Source of the DNA: Nonomuraea rubra
Lineage (GTDB): Bacteria; Actinomycetota; Actinomycetes; Streptosporangiales; Streptosporangiaceae
DNA length: 64,000 bases
Reading direction: 5' to 3'
Assembly: GCF_014207985.1 (NCBI RefSeq)
Contig: NZ_JACHMI010000002.1
Location: forward strand, 32,734-96,733
Shown: one piece after another, positions 40,816-49,366 of the stretch
How the letters are laid out: each line of letters starts with the position of its first letter
Numbering within the stretch: position 1 is the stretch's first letter
Notes under the pieces: model-generated
Told to the model about the DNA's origin: nothing
Databases searched by the model: none
The model's input: the letters and a program-made list of their open reading frames with translations, nothing else
Translations under genes and position numbers: made by a program

Positions 40816-43570
40816 GCCCGCGAAGTTCGCGCTACGGCTGGTGGCGCACGAGCCGAACGGAGATCGGCTGGGTGTGCTGCCTCACCACAGCGGTTTCGAG
40901 CTGGGCGACCCGCTGAACGACGTGCCCAGCCTCAAGGTGACCTACCCGGACGGGGGGCTGAACTCCGGCCTCATCGCTGGGCACTGCGAGGTCGCGGTGG
41001 AGTACGCGGCGAACGGCGGCGCCTGGGTCGAGCCGCCCAACGCGCGGTTCCTCCGGATCAAGCGGAGCGGCGACAGCACAGACCGCGCCGGTTCCCGATC
41101 TTACGATCTGCCGGGCTGGGCGTGGCTGTTGAGGAAGGTCGTGCTGTACCCCAACAGCGCAATGGTGGACGGCAAGCGCCAGTTCAACGCGGTCAGCGCC
41201 GGCGCGATCCTCGCGACGTTCATTCAGGAGGGCAAGGCGCGCGGCGCGTTGTCCGGTCTGACCTACCTCTTCTCCGACAGCCGCGACAGCGACAACAAGG
41301 AGTGGGACAGCACGCGGCGGCTGACGCTGGCGATCGAGCCGGGCAAGGACCTGCTCAGCGTCCTGATCAATCTGGGCGAGCAGGGCGTGATCGACTGGCG
41401 GATGCAGGGCCGCGAGCTGCAGGTGTTCAACCCGGACACGGTGCTCGGCACGGACCGCGCGTCCGGCCCTTCGCCGGTTGACCTGCGGCTTGGCCGTGAC
41501 ATCACCGAAGCTCCGGACACGGGGACGCTGGAGGACGCCGTGTCCGCCATCCTCATCGGCGGCGAAGCTGGCCTATCGGTGGAGGTGACCAACCCGGCCG
41601 CCGTCGCGCCGTGGGGCAGATGGGAGACCTACCAGTCGCAGAGCGGCGTCTCTGACGTCGGTACGGCGAGGCTGCTGGGCCAGAACGCGCTGGAGCGGGT
41701 CGGGCGGGAGCGGGTGCAGGTCACCCGCGGCCTGATGTTCGACCGTGCGCGGTGGCTGCCGTTCGAGCACTACCAGCCTGGGGACTACGTGCTCGCGCCG
41801 GGTGATGGCGGGGCGATGGAGTCGCTCCGTCTGCGGCAGATCACGTTGTCCGTGGACACGGGCGGCCAGGTCGGTGGCAACGTCGTCTTGAATGATCGCT
41901 TTCTGGAACGGGAGATCAGGCTGGCCAGGCAGGCGGCCGGGATCCTCGACGGTGGAGTGGGGTCGGGCGGTTCCGGTGGCGAGCCGGCTCCGGAGTCGAA
42001 CAACCGGGTACCTGCCGCACCGCAGGGTCTCGTGGTGAACGCCATCACCTACATCGACGAGGCCGGGTACCCGCGAGGCCAGATCACCGCTGCCTGGGCT
42101 GCGGTCGTGGCCGACGTCGCCGGGGTGGCACTCAACATCGACGGCTACGAGCTGTTCGCCCGTGTCAACCAGACCGGCGCACCGTGGATGCAGATCGCGG
42201 TCAGCGACTCCAACACAACCGTGGCCTACTCGCCGCTGCAGGCCGGTAGCCAGTACGCGTTCAAGGTGCGCGCGACCTCGGCCGGAGTGAAGGGCGACTT
42301 TTCCTCCCAGATCGTCGTGGAGATCGAGGCCGACACGGAGCCGCCGCCGGTCCCGAGCGCGCCTCAGGTGTCCACTCGGCTGGGCGTGATCCACGTTGCG
42401 TGGGACGGCCTGGGCGTCGGCGCGGTGCCGATGCCCGCCGACTTCTTCTCAGTGAAGGTCTGGATGCAGGACCCGCTCGCGCCGGGCGCGGCCGTGGTCG
42501 GCCAGTTGGAGGCGGCCGGCTCGGTGGTGATCCCGGACCAGCCGTACGGCGCTGATCGGGAGCTGTGGCTGACGTCGATCGACCGCAGCGGCAACGAGTC
42601 GGCGGCCTCAACGCACACCGTCGTGGCGACGCAGCCGGTCGTAGACACGGACCTGATCGGGCGGATCGTCAACGGCGCGACCCACATCATCGACGGCACG
42701 ATCCCAGCGGATGCGAAGGTCACAGCGGGCACGATCACGGGCCAGTTGATCCAGGCCGGGGCGATCCAGACCGGCCACCTGACGGCCAACGCGGTGACGG
42801 CCGACAAGGTACAGGCCGGGTCTATCCAGGCTGGGCACCTGGCTGCCGCCGCGATCACCGCTGACAAGCTGGCTGCCACGGCGATCGACGGTAAAACGAT
42901 CACGGGTGCCTTCATCAGGACTGCCGCGACTGGGCGGCGACTTGAGCTAGCGCCACCTGGTGCGACGTATCCCGAGATCCGCTTCTACCCGACCTCGGGC
43001 GGGAATTACTCGCGGATCTACACCCGCGACGACGTGTACACCGGCGAAGCGACGCTCACGATCACCACCAGCCAGAACTCCGGAGGTGCGTACCGGGCGC
43101 AGATGCAGATGGGCGCTACCATGACGACCCTGGGCGTTATGGATGCGGCCGCGACATCGCAGCGTGGCGGATACCTGGAGATCGCCAACGACCACGCCGC
43201 CTACGGCTACTACGCTGGCGGCACCAACTCCCAGTGCTACATCTGGTTCGATGACTCGGGCCGGTGGCAGGTGCGCGGCCGGTACTGGGACAGCAACCTG
43301 GCCGATCCCTTCGATGCCATCCATGCAGGCTCGTGGACGGTCAGCGGGTCGGCGCAGTACTTCATTTACCCGTACGGGACCGTGGACATGGCGACCAACA
43401 TGGGGCCTGTCGTTACGGTGCGCGACGGCCGCTCGGGTGGGCCGACGAACTGGGACAACCGTTATGCGGCCAAGCCGTGGGTCATCACGTGCTCAAGCAC
43501 GTACGGGTTCCAGATCAACCTGGACGCCTCAGCCAGCTTCGCTTTCTACTTCTGGTGCCACCGCCACTGA
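40793..43570 (+). CDS. Tail-tip/fibre protein, second paralogue
   Basis: The product is 925 aa and paralogous to the protein at 37456-40173 over the first 650 residues or so: GDRLGVLPH, PLNDVPSLK, the RFLRIKRSGDS segment, SPVDLRLGRDITEAPDTGTL, and both FnIII-like domains (about 410-605). The AVTADKVQAGSIQAGHLAA shaft repeats (about 630-705) are longer here. The C-terminal 220 residues are unlike the first copy, as expected for alternative receptor-binding heads. GTG 40793 overlaps the 55-aa gene by 23 nt. Confidence 0.82.
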   Translation: MQVIIPGKPAKFALRLVAHEPNGDRLGVLPHHSGFELGDPLNDVPSLKVTYPDGGLNSGLIAGHCEVAVEYAANGGAWVEPPNARFLRIKRSGDSTDRAGSRSYDLPGWAWLLRKVVLYPNSAMVDGKRQFNAVSAGAILATFIQEGKARGALSGLTYLFSDSRDSDNKEWDSTRRLTLAIEPGKDLLSVLINLGEQGVIDWRMQGRELQVFNPDTVLGTDRASGPSPVDLRLGRDITEAPDTGTLEDAVSAILIGGEAGLSVEVTNPAAVAPWGRWETYQSQSGVSDVGTARLLGQNALERVGRERVQVTRGLMFDRARWLPFEHYQPGDYVLAPGDGGAMESLRLRQITLSVDTGGQVGGNVVLNDRFLEREIRLARQAAGILDGGVGSGGSGGEPAPESNNRVPAAPQGLVVNAITYIDEAGYPRGQITAAWAAVVADVAGVALNIDGYELFARVNQTGAPWMQIAVSDSNTTVAYSPLQAGSQYAFKVRATSAGVKGDFSSQIVVEIEADTEPPPVPSAPQVSTRLGVIHVAWDGLGVGAVPMPADFFSVKVWMQDPLAPGAAVVGQLEAAGSVVIPDQPYGADRELWLTSIDRSGNESAASTHTVVATQPVVDTDLIGRIVNGATHIIDGTIPADAKVTAGTITGQLIQAGAIQTGHLTANAVTADKVQAGSIQAGHLAAAAITADKLAATAIDGKTITGAFIRTAATGRRLELAPPGATYPEIRFYPTSGGNYSRIYTRDDVYTGEATLTITTSQNSGGAYRAQMQMGATMTTLGVMDAAATSQRGGYLEIANDHAAYGYYAGGTNSQCYIWFDDSGRWQVRGRYWDSNLADPFDAIHAGSWTVSGSAQYFIYPYGTVDMATNMGPVVTVRDGRSGGPTNWDNRYAAKPWVITCSSTYGFQINLDASASFAFYFWCHRH

Positions 43571-43583
43571 ACAGGGAGATCAT

Positions 43584-44249
43584 GTGACGCCGAATGTCGT
43601 GCAGGCGTGGGACGCCGAGCTGGGATACTCGCACGTCCACCTGGCGAACCGCCCACCGGGAGGGCCGGTTGAGATTCCTTCGGGAACGACCGGGGGTGAA
43701 CCGGTATGGGGTGTTTGGACGGTGAATCCTATTGGGCAGGAGGGCGTGTGGTTCATCCAGCATTCGATGCTGGAGTGGCGGTCGAGCGCGTACGGCATCG
43801 ACCCGGACGATGTGGAGACGCTGCTGGACGTGTGCTTTCACGAGTGGTTCTTCCCGAACCCGAACGATCCCCTGATCGTGCACGATGAGGTGGCCACGCA
43901 GATCCTGCGTGAGACCAGGGACTTGCCCTCGGTGTGGACGCCGGGCGTGTCCGATGAGGCTCGCCGCGATGCGCACCTGGAGAAGATTCGCCTGGTGAAG
44001 GAGCGCGTGGCGCGGGTGGAGGCGGCGCCCAGGCAAGATCGGCAGGACGCTCTGCTCTTTGTCGGGTCCGCGCGCGTGGCACCGTCCGACCCGCTGGAGC
44101 CGATCAAGGCCCACACCCGGCTCGACCCCATTCGCGTTGCCGGGAAGAAGCAATACCTGGAGTGGCGGCGAGCAACGGCGGACGGGCCGGTCACGCCCAC
44201 TTTCGAGCTCAAGCCGCCGGCGACGTTCAGAGGGATGGTGCCAGGGTGA
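43584..44249 (+). CDS. Tail-associated protein, second paralogue
   Basis: The product is 221 aa from GTG 43584 (GGGAG upstream). The C-terminal half is paralogous to the 158-aa product of 40175-40651; the first 90 residues (VHLANRPPGGPVEIPSGTTG ... FHEWFFPNPNDPLIVHD) are only weakly comparable. It closes the second tail cassette and is GTGA-coupled to the next gene. Confidence 0.65.
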   Translation: MTPNVVQAWDAELGYSHVHLANRPPGGPVEIPSGTTGGEPVWGVWTVNPIGQEGVWFIQHSMLEWRSSAYGIDPDDVETLLDVCFHEWFFPNPNDPLIVHDEVATQILRETRDLPSVWTPGVSDEARRDAHLEKIRLVKERVARVEAAPRQDRQDALLFVGSARVAPSDPLEPIKAHTRLDPIRVAGKKQYLEWRRATADGPVTPTFELKPPATFRGMVPG

Positions 44250-44584
44250 CCGAGGAGACGCCCAATCTCGCGCTGGCACTGTCGGAGCTACGGAGCGCCG
44301 TCGAGTTGGGGTTTGAGCGCACCAACGGGTCTACGGCGCTCATCTTGCAGCGCCTCGAATGGGTGGACGATCGTCACGCCGAGCTGGTGAAGAGGGTTGA
44401 GCAGAATCAGGCCGCCGCCGAGCTGCGATATGTCGCGCTGGAGTCCCGCGTGGACGTCATGGAGCGGGAGGCCGTGACGCGTACGCAGCTCACCGAGCGG
44501 ACCCGTCAGATCATTGCCGTCGTCACCGTCCTGGTTGCCGTGGCGGGCGCGGTTATCGCGCTGATCCAGCTCACGCGCGGCTGA
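44246..44584 (+). CDS. Coiled-coil protein with C-terminal membrane anchor
   Basis: The 112-aa product has a long coiled coil (about 30-80) followed by one membrane segment at 87-108 (QIIAVVTVLVAVAGAVIALI). Such small tail-anchored proteins lie between fibre and lysis genes in many actinophages and may be lysis accessory proteins. GTG 44246 overlaps the previous stop. Confidence 0.65.
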   Translation: MTEETPNLALALSELRSAVELGFERTNGSTALILQRLEWVDDRHAELVKRVEQNQAAAELRYVALESRVDVMEREAVTRTQLTERTRQIIAVVTVLVAVAGAVIALIQLTRG

Positions 44585-44606
44585 TCCAGCGATCGCCCGA
44601 CGTAGC

Positions 44607-44819
44607 TCACATCTTGGGACCGATGTTGATGTGGGTCATATTCCGGCTGCAGTCGATGTTGTCGTTGTTGGTGGAGAGTATCGGGACGTCGATCACTCTG
44701 ATCGAGTTGCAGTTCAGCACGTTGATGTCGTCCTGGGCAGCCGACGGGCTTGCTGCGATGGCGAGTATGGCTGCGGCCGAAAGCAGGGTTGAGGTGAGGG
44801 TGATCGCGATGCGGCGCAT
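44607..44819 (-). CDS. Small secreted protein (possible lysogenic-conversion gene)
   Basis: The 70-aa product starts at ATG 44819, with GGGAG 7 nt upstream, rather than the further ATG at 44834. A signal peptide (MRRIAITLTSTLLSAAAILA ... SPSAA) is followed by a 42-residue mature peptide with two cysteines (LNCNS, DCSRN) and many Asn/Asp/Ile. It is on the opposite strand to the lysis operon it interrupts, a sign of independent expression as a carried gene. Its role is unknown; a surface or extracellular effect on the host is possible. Confidence 0.6.
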   Translation of the reverse strand: MRRIAITLTSTLLSAAAILAIAASPSAAQDDINVLNCNSIRVIDVPILSTNNDNIDCSRNMTHINIGPKM

Positions 44820-44972
44820 GGTGTGTTCTCCCATCTAAGGGGCTACGGGGTCAGTCTTCATGATTGCCGCACCAGTCGTGACAGAACGTAATTATCGGTT
44901 ACATAGAGATATCTGTAGAGGTCAGCGCCTCTACCCTGAGGTGTCCGCACACAATTCCAAGGGGAGCAACTC

Positions 44973-45938
44973 ATGCCCTGGCTTACGCAGCTCGCGGACG
45001 TCGCCCGCGCAACCGGCTTTCCGGTGACGGAGGTCGGCGGATGGAAGACTCGCGGGCACGGCCCGCAGCCCTCTGTCGAGGGCGTGGTATGCCACCACAC
45101 CGCCGGGTCTAATGACCGGCACGTCGTGGTGAACGGCAGGCCAGGACTGGAGGGGCCGCTGTCTCACATCTGGCTGCAGCACACTGGCCGGATCTGGGTC
45201 GTCGCCGCTGGGCGGTGCTGGCACAACGCGCCGAGCACCAGTTCGCACCACATGAACAGCACGAGCATCGGAATCGAGGCCGAGAACGACGGCCGCAGTC
45301 CGTGGCCGCAGGTGCAGCTCGACGCCTATTACGCGCTGTGCGCCGAGCTGTGCCGCGAGTTCGGCCTGCCCGCCAGCAGGGTGGCGGGTCACAAGGAGGT
45401 CAACACCGGCAAGGTGGACCCCCACTCGATCAACATGAACTCGTTCCGGTCACGCGTAGCCGCGCTGATCAAGAACCCCGGAACGCCCATCGAGCAGCAG
45501 GAGGACGACGTGCCCGAGGTCATCTCTCTGGGTGCCGGTGATGACCAGGCGGTCCCGGCCGGTGGCGAGTTGGCGGTGCGCTGGCACACCGAGTACACGG
45601 ACGACCCGCCCGGTCACAACGCGGACGGCGTCGCCGTCATGGCTAAGGCTGCGCGTTGGTGCATCGTGGACGGCCTGGTGAAGGTCCGCGGGCTGAAGCC
45701 GGGCACGGAGATCGACGTAGCCTGGTCGCGCTACTCGCGGGACGGCAAGGAGTTCGAGGACGACGCCTGGAGGCTGTCCTTCCGCGCCGACGCCAACGGC
45801 CGCGTCGAGTCCAGCGTGGGCGGCCAGTTCGCGCTCAACACCAAGAACCAGCTCCGGCTCCGGATCATCAACCCGACCGACGCCGCGGCGGTCGTCGAGA
45901 AGGTGACCATGGCCAAGATCGCCATGTTCAGCCGCTAA
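44973..45938 (+). CDS. Endolysin: N-acetylmuramoyl-L-alanine amidase
   Basis: The product is 321 aa. The amidase_2/PGRP-type domain spans residues 1-165, with zinc ligands His41 or His42 (VVCHHTAG), His140 (VAGHKEVN) and Asp149 (KVDPH). It cleaves the bond between N-acetylmuramate and L-alanine in peptidoglycan to release virions. The C-terminal 150 residues are a beta-rich domain (EVISLGAGDDQAVPAGGELA) probably used for cell-wall binding. AGGGGAG precedes the ATG. A palindrome copy overlaps its stop. Confidence 0.92.
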   Translation: MPWLTQLADVARATGFPVTEVGGWKTRGHGPQPSVEGVVCHHTAGSNDRHVVVNGRPGLEGPLSHIWLQHTGRIWVVAAGRCWHNAPSTSSHHMNSTSIGIEAENDGRSPWPQVQLDAYYALCAELCREFGLPASRVAGHKEVNTGKVDPHSINMNSFRSRVAALIKNPGTPIEQQEDDVPEVISLGAGDDQAVPAGGELAVRWHTEYTDDPPGHNADGVAVMAKAARWCIVDGLVKVRGLKPGTEIDVAWSRYSRDGKEFEDDAWRLSFRADANGRVESSVGGQFALNTKNQLRLRIINPTDAAAVVEKVTMAKIAMFSR

Positions 45939-45958
45939 TTGCGGTTCCGCTTTCGACA
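45935..45958. promoter_or_regulatory. Dispersed 24-bp palindrome over the amidase stop
   Basis: GCTAATTGCGGTTCCGCTTT and flank include the TAA stop codon (45936-45938) and lie 12 bp upstream of the next gene's ATG. Confidence 0.6.
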
Positions 45959-45970
45959 GGAGGCACTTCC

Positions 45971-46267
45971 ATGTCTACCCCCACCGAGACCGCGCCGACG
46001 ATCGGCCGGATCGTTCACTACAAGCTGTCCGGCCACGACGTCAGCATGATCAACCTGGAGTCGATGCAGTCGTTCGGCGGCCAGGGCGTCATCCGGTCGC
46101 CAGCCAAGCTCGGCGACGTCCTCCCGGCGATCATCACGCGAACCTACGAGGGTTCCGGGACCGCCGTGAATCTCCAGGTGTTCCTCGACGGTAACCACTC
46201 CTACTGGGCGACGTCGCGCTCGCAGGGCACCGACCACGGCCAGTGGTCGTGGCCGCCCCGCGCCTGA
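45971..46267 (+). CDS. Small protein between lysin and holin genes
   Basis: The 98-aa product has AGGAGG 7-12 nt before the ATG. It looks like a beta-barrel (GRIVHYKLSGHDVSMINLES ... LQVFLDGNHSYWATSRSQG), a pattern seen in small phage and host proteins of unknown role next to lysis genes. No membrane segment is visible. It probably belongs to the lysis operon. Confidence 0.65.
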   Translation: MSTPTETAPTIGRIVHYKLSGHDVSMINLESMQSFGGQGVIRSPAKLGDVLPAIITRTYEGSGTAVNLQVFLDGNHSYWATSRSQGTDHGQWSWPPRA

Positions 46268-46323
46268 TCTCCAACTCCCGAACCCTCCCGCCGAGGTGGC
46301 GGGCTGTCCCGAAGGAGGGGCAT

Positions 46324-46584
46324 ATGCACGCAGATCCCCAGATCAGCTACTCCAAGCCGCCCGTCGAGACCAAGGTCAAGGTCATGGGCCTGACGGCCTA
46401 CCTCGCTGGTGTCGCTGGCATGGCGGTGCTTCAGACGGTCGCTGACGACCCCAGCGTGATCGCGTTCCTGCCCGACTGGATCGAGGCGATCACGCTGCCG
46501 CTGGTGCCGACCGCGCTGGCGGCCGTGGCTGGCTTCAAGGCCAAGCACACGCCGCGGCCGGACCTTCCGGCTGACCAGCGATAG
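46324..46584 (+). CDS. Holin
   Basis: The 86-aa product has two hydrophobic segments (about 21-40, LTAYLAGVAGMAVLQTVADD, and 52-70, ITLPLVPTALAAVAGF), a charged N-terminus and a hydrophilic C-terminal tail (KAKHTPRPDLPADQR). This fits actinophage holins. It would form membrane lesions that let the amidase reach the wall. It is the last gene of the morphogenesis and lysis module, followed 18 bp later by a terminator. Confidence 0.78.
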   Translation: MHADPQISYSKPPVETKVKVMGLTAYLAGVAGMAVLQTVADDPSVIAFLPDWIEAITLPLVPTALAAVAGFKAKHTPRPDLPADQR

Positions 46585-46602
46585 CTTTTACCGTTCACAT
46601 GG

Positions 46603-46636
46603 ACGCCCCGCTCCTCCCCTGGGAGGAGCGGGGCGT
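46603..46636. terminator. Bidirectional terminator closing the phage module
   Basis: Sixteen-bp perfect arms (ACGCCCCGCTCCTCCC and its complement) with a 2-nt loop and TTTT after. It lies between the holin gene and the convergent SHMT gene, so it can serve both. Confidence 0.88.
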
Positions 46637-46649
46637 TTTCGCTTTTTCC

Positions 46650-48095
46650 TCAGCTGATGCGGACCGCCGGGTAGAGCGGATACCCGGCCATCAGGTCGGC
46701 CGCCTCCTCGCTGACCTGGTCGCGGACCTTCGCATCCAAGGTGTACTTGGCCGGAGAGGTGCTGCCGTCTGGCGTGGTGGCGGGCTGGGTGCCAGTCAGC
46801 ACCGTGTGGATCAGGTGGGCGATGCGGTCCATGTCGGCCTGGTTGAGGCCTCGGGTGGTCAGTGCGGGAGTGCCGAGACGGATGCCGGAGGTGTACCAGG
46901 CGCCGGCGGGGTCGCGCGGGATGGCGTTGCGGTTGGTGACCACGCCCGCGTCGAGCAGGGCGGCTTCGGCCTGCCGTCCGGTCAGCCCGAAGGTGGAGAC
47001 GTCGAGGAGGACGAGGTGGTTGTCGGTGCCCCCGGTGACCAAGCTGACGCCCCGTCGTCGCAGGCCCTCGGCGAGCGCCTGGGCGTTGGCGACGACGGCC
47101 TCGGCGTAGCGGGCGAAGTCGGGCGTGCGGGCCTCGGCAAGGGCGACCGCCTTGGCGGCCATGACGTGCGGGAGCGGCCCGCCGAGCACCATTGGGCAGC
47201 CGCGATCAACCTGGTCGGCCAGTTCGGGCTGGCACAACACCATCCCGCCGCGCGGGCCGCGCAGGGTCTTGTGCGTCGTGGTCGTGACGATGTGGGCGTG
47301 CGGGATCGGGTCGAAGTCGCCGGTGAAGACCTTCCCGGCGACCAGGCCGGCGAAGTGGGCCATGTCCACCATGAGGGTGGCTCCGACCTCGTCGGCGATC
47401 TCCCGCATGATCCGGAAGTTGATCTTCCTGGGGTAGGCGGAGTAGCCCGCGATGAGGATGAGCGGCCGGAACTCGCGGGCCTTGGCTCGCACCTGGTCGT
47501 AGTCGAGCAGGCCGGTGTCCGGGTCGGTGCCGTAGCTGGCCTGGTGGAACATCTTGCCGCTGATGTTGGGTCGGAAGCCGTGGGTCAGGTGGCCTCCGGC
47601 GTCGAGGCTCATGCCGAGCATTCGCTGATTGCCGAGGTCGCGGCGCAGTTCTTCCCATTCGCTGTCGGAAAGATCGTTGACGTGACGGGCTTGGGCGCGG
47701 GCCAGGGCCGGCGCTTCGACCCGCTGGGCGAGCACGGCCCAGAACGCGACGAGGTTGGCGTCGATGCCTGAGTGCGGCTGTACGTAGGCGTGCGCGGCGC
47801 CGAACAGGGCTGTGGCGTGTTCGGCGGCGATCTGCTCGACGGTATCGACGTTGCGGCATCCGGCGTAGAAGCGGCGGCCGATGGTGCCTTCGGCGTACTT
47901 GTCGCTCAGCCAGTTGCCCATCGCGGCCAGGACGGCGGGTGAGGCGTAGTTCTCGCTGGCGATCAGCTTGAGGCTTTCACGCTGGTCCTGGAGTTCTTGC
48001 CGGATCGCTTCGGCGACGCGCGGTTCGACTTTCGTGATGAGGTCCAGCGCAGCGGTGAAGGCGAGCGAGTCGGCGGGCTCATTCGGCAGGGCCAT
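46650..48095 (-). CDS. Divergent serine hydroxymethyltransferase
   Basis: The 481-aa product is a fold-type I PLP enzyme with SHMT signatures: [14 protein letters not shown] (47-60), [14 protein letters not shown] (67-80), DMAHFAGL (244-251) and the PLP lysine Lys276 in [14 protein letters not shown]. It is about 60 residues longer than housekeeping GlyA, with an insertion at about 125-160 and an extended C-terminus. SHMTs interconvert serine and glycine with folate; divergent copies in gene clusters often act on other beta-hydroxy amino acids. As last gene of the minus-strand operon it may make or cleave such an amino acid. Confidence 0.88.
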   Translation of the reverse strand: MALPNEPADSLAFTAALDLITKVEPRVAEAIRQELQDQRESLKLIASENYASPAVLAAMGNWLSDKYAEGTIGRRFYAGCRNVDTVEQIAAEHATALFGAAHAYVQPHSGIDANLVAFWAVLAQRVEAPALARAQARHVNDLSDSEWEELRRDLGNQRMLGMSLDAGGHLTHGFRPNISGKMFHQASYGTDPDTGLLDYDQVRAKAREFRPLILIAGYSAYPRKINFRIMREIADEVGATLMVDMAHFAGLVAGKVFTGDFDPIPHAHIVTTTTHKTLRGPRGGMVLCQPELADQVDRGCPMVLGGPLPHVMAAKAVALAEARTPDFARYAEAVVANAQALAEGLRRRGVSLVTGGTDNHLVLLDVSTFGLTGRQAEAALLDAGVVTNRNAIPRDPAGAWYTSGIRLGTPALTTRGLNQADMDRIAHLIHTVLTGTQPATTPDGSTSPAKYTLDAKVRDQVSEEAADLMAGYPLYPAVRIS

Positions 48096-48198
48096 GATCG
48101 TGTCTCCGAGGTATGGGCGAGGAACAGCAGCACGCTAGGCCGCAAGGCTTTCACACTCCGTGCTCGCTGCGCTGCCATGCGGGCCGGGGCGGTGGTGG

Positions 48199-48501
48199 CT
48201 ATGGCCATGGCTCGCTGGCCAGCACGATGAACTTCGTTCCCTTGGGCCCGGTGATCAGCAGCGTGGGGAACGCGTCCATCACCGCATGGAGCTGCGGCAG
48301 TTTGCCTTGGAGGTCTACCGCCTCTTCGTCGGCGTAGACCTCGATCGACACGAAGCGATGGGGATTGCCGGGGTCCTGCATGATGTCGAAGTCGATCACT
48401 CCTGGTACTCGGCGGCTGACATCGACCAACTCGGCGAACAGGCGGTGAGCGCGCTGCAGATGGGCGGGGTCCACAGTGACGGCCACGCGGTAAAGGATCA
48501 T
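48199..48501 (-). CDS. ABM-family (antibiotic biosynthesis monooxygenase-like) protein
   Basis: The 100-aa product starts at ATG 48501, directly after a GGAGGAGG ribosome-binding site; an alternative ATG at 48522 overlaps the preceding stop. The dimeric ferredoxin-like ABM fold is indicated by LYRVAVTVDPAHLQRAHRLF, VPGVIDFDIMQDPGNPHRFV, IEVYADEEAVDLQ, and a final TGPKGTKFIVLA. Family members are cofactor-independent oxygenases, isomerases or simple binding proteins. Here it sits between SHMT and PhyH genes and may act on their intermediate. Confidence 0.75.
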   Translation of the reverse strand: MILYRVAVTVDPAHLQRAHRLFAELVDVSRRVPGVIDFDIMQDPGNPHRFVSIEVYADEEAVDLQGKLPQLHAVMDAFPTLLITGPKGTKFIVLASEPWP

Positions 48502-48521
48502 CCGTCCTCCTCCTGGTGTCA

Positions 48522-49364
48522 TCAGTAGCGGGCGCTGACCGGATTGAGCCCGCCGTGGCCGAGCAGTTCCAGCAGCGGCTCGTCCTCACGCGAGCGTGCC
48601 TGTTCGAGCAGCCGTTGGTAGGCGGCTGAGGGGAGGCTGGGCTCGAAATTGAACTCCGGCATGAAGATCGACGACAGTTGCAGGGTGAGCAGGCGGCGCG
48701 TCTGCTCGCTGTGGTTGGCGCCGCCGCGGTGCCACAGGGCGGCGTTCATCAGCACGACCTGGCCAGGCTCGATCTGGACCATGACCTGGTCGTCGAAGGT
48801 ATCGTCCGTCGCCGGCGGCTGGTCGAGGCGGTGGTGACTGCTCGGCACCACCAGTAGCGGGCCGGTCCGCTCGTCCGCTGCGTCGAGGTAGATCAGGCAG
48901 GTGATCACGGTGGGCGCGGACGCCAGGCGTGACGGTGGTGAGGTGTGCGGCCGGTAGTCGGTGTGCCACACGGTCCCGTCCCCGGTCCGGGGGCGGGTGA
49001 CGCGCACGTTCGAGTTGCGCAGCACGATGCGCGGGCCGAGCAGGCAGCGGACAGAGTCGGCCAGGCCGAAGGACTCCAGCGGGATCATGGCGATGCGCGG
49101 GTCCTGCTTGTGCGGGTCACGGACGTACTGGCCGGCGAACTCCTTGTCGTAGGTCTTGTCCCCGGGCGAGGGGAAGCGTTCGGCCACCTGCTGGTCGATC
49201 GCCTCGCGCAGCAGGCCGAGCAGGCCGTCAGGGATGCGGCTGTCCGGGACGACGACGCCTTGGCGGACGAAGGTGTCTTCCTCCTGCTGAGTGAGCATCG
49301 TGGTGCAGGTCCGCTCGGGCATCGTGACGTCGGCGTTGTGGATGAAGAACGTGGTGGTGGGCAT
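48522..49364 (-). CDS. PhyH-family Fe(II)/2-oxoglutarate dioxygenase
   Basis: The 280-aa product has the metal triad His134-x-Asp136 (VWHTDYRPH) and His212 (ALWHRGGAN), with Arg223/224 for 2-oxoglutarate. It matches phytanoyl-CoA dioxygenase-like enzymes, which hydroxylate amino acids, acyl chains and natural products. ATG 49364 has GAGGTG upstream. It starts 3 nt after the GNAT-like gene's stop, so both are co-translated. A beta- or gamma-hydroxylation step on an amino acid would link it to the SHMT; this is inference. Confidence 0.85.
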   Translation of the reverse strand: MPTTTFFIHNADVTMPERTCTTMLTQQEEDTFVRQGVVVPDSRIPDGLLGLLREAIDQQVAERFPSPGDKTYDKEFAGQYVRDPHKQDPRIAMIPLESFGLADSVRCLLGPRIVLRNSNVRVTRPRTGDGTVWHTDYRPHTSPPSRLASAPTVITCLIYLDAADERTGPLLVVPSSHHRLDQPPATDDTFDDQVMVQIEPGQVVLMNAALWHRGGANHSEQTRRLLTLQLSSIFMPEFNFEPSLPSAAYQRLLEQARSREDEPLLELLGHGGLNPVSARY

Positions 49365-49366
49365 GT

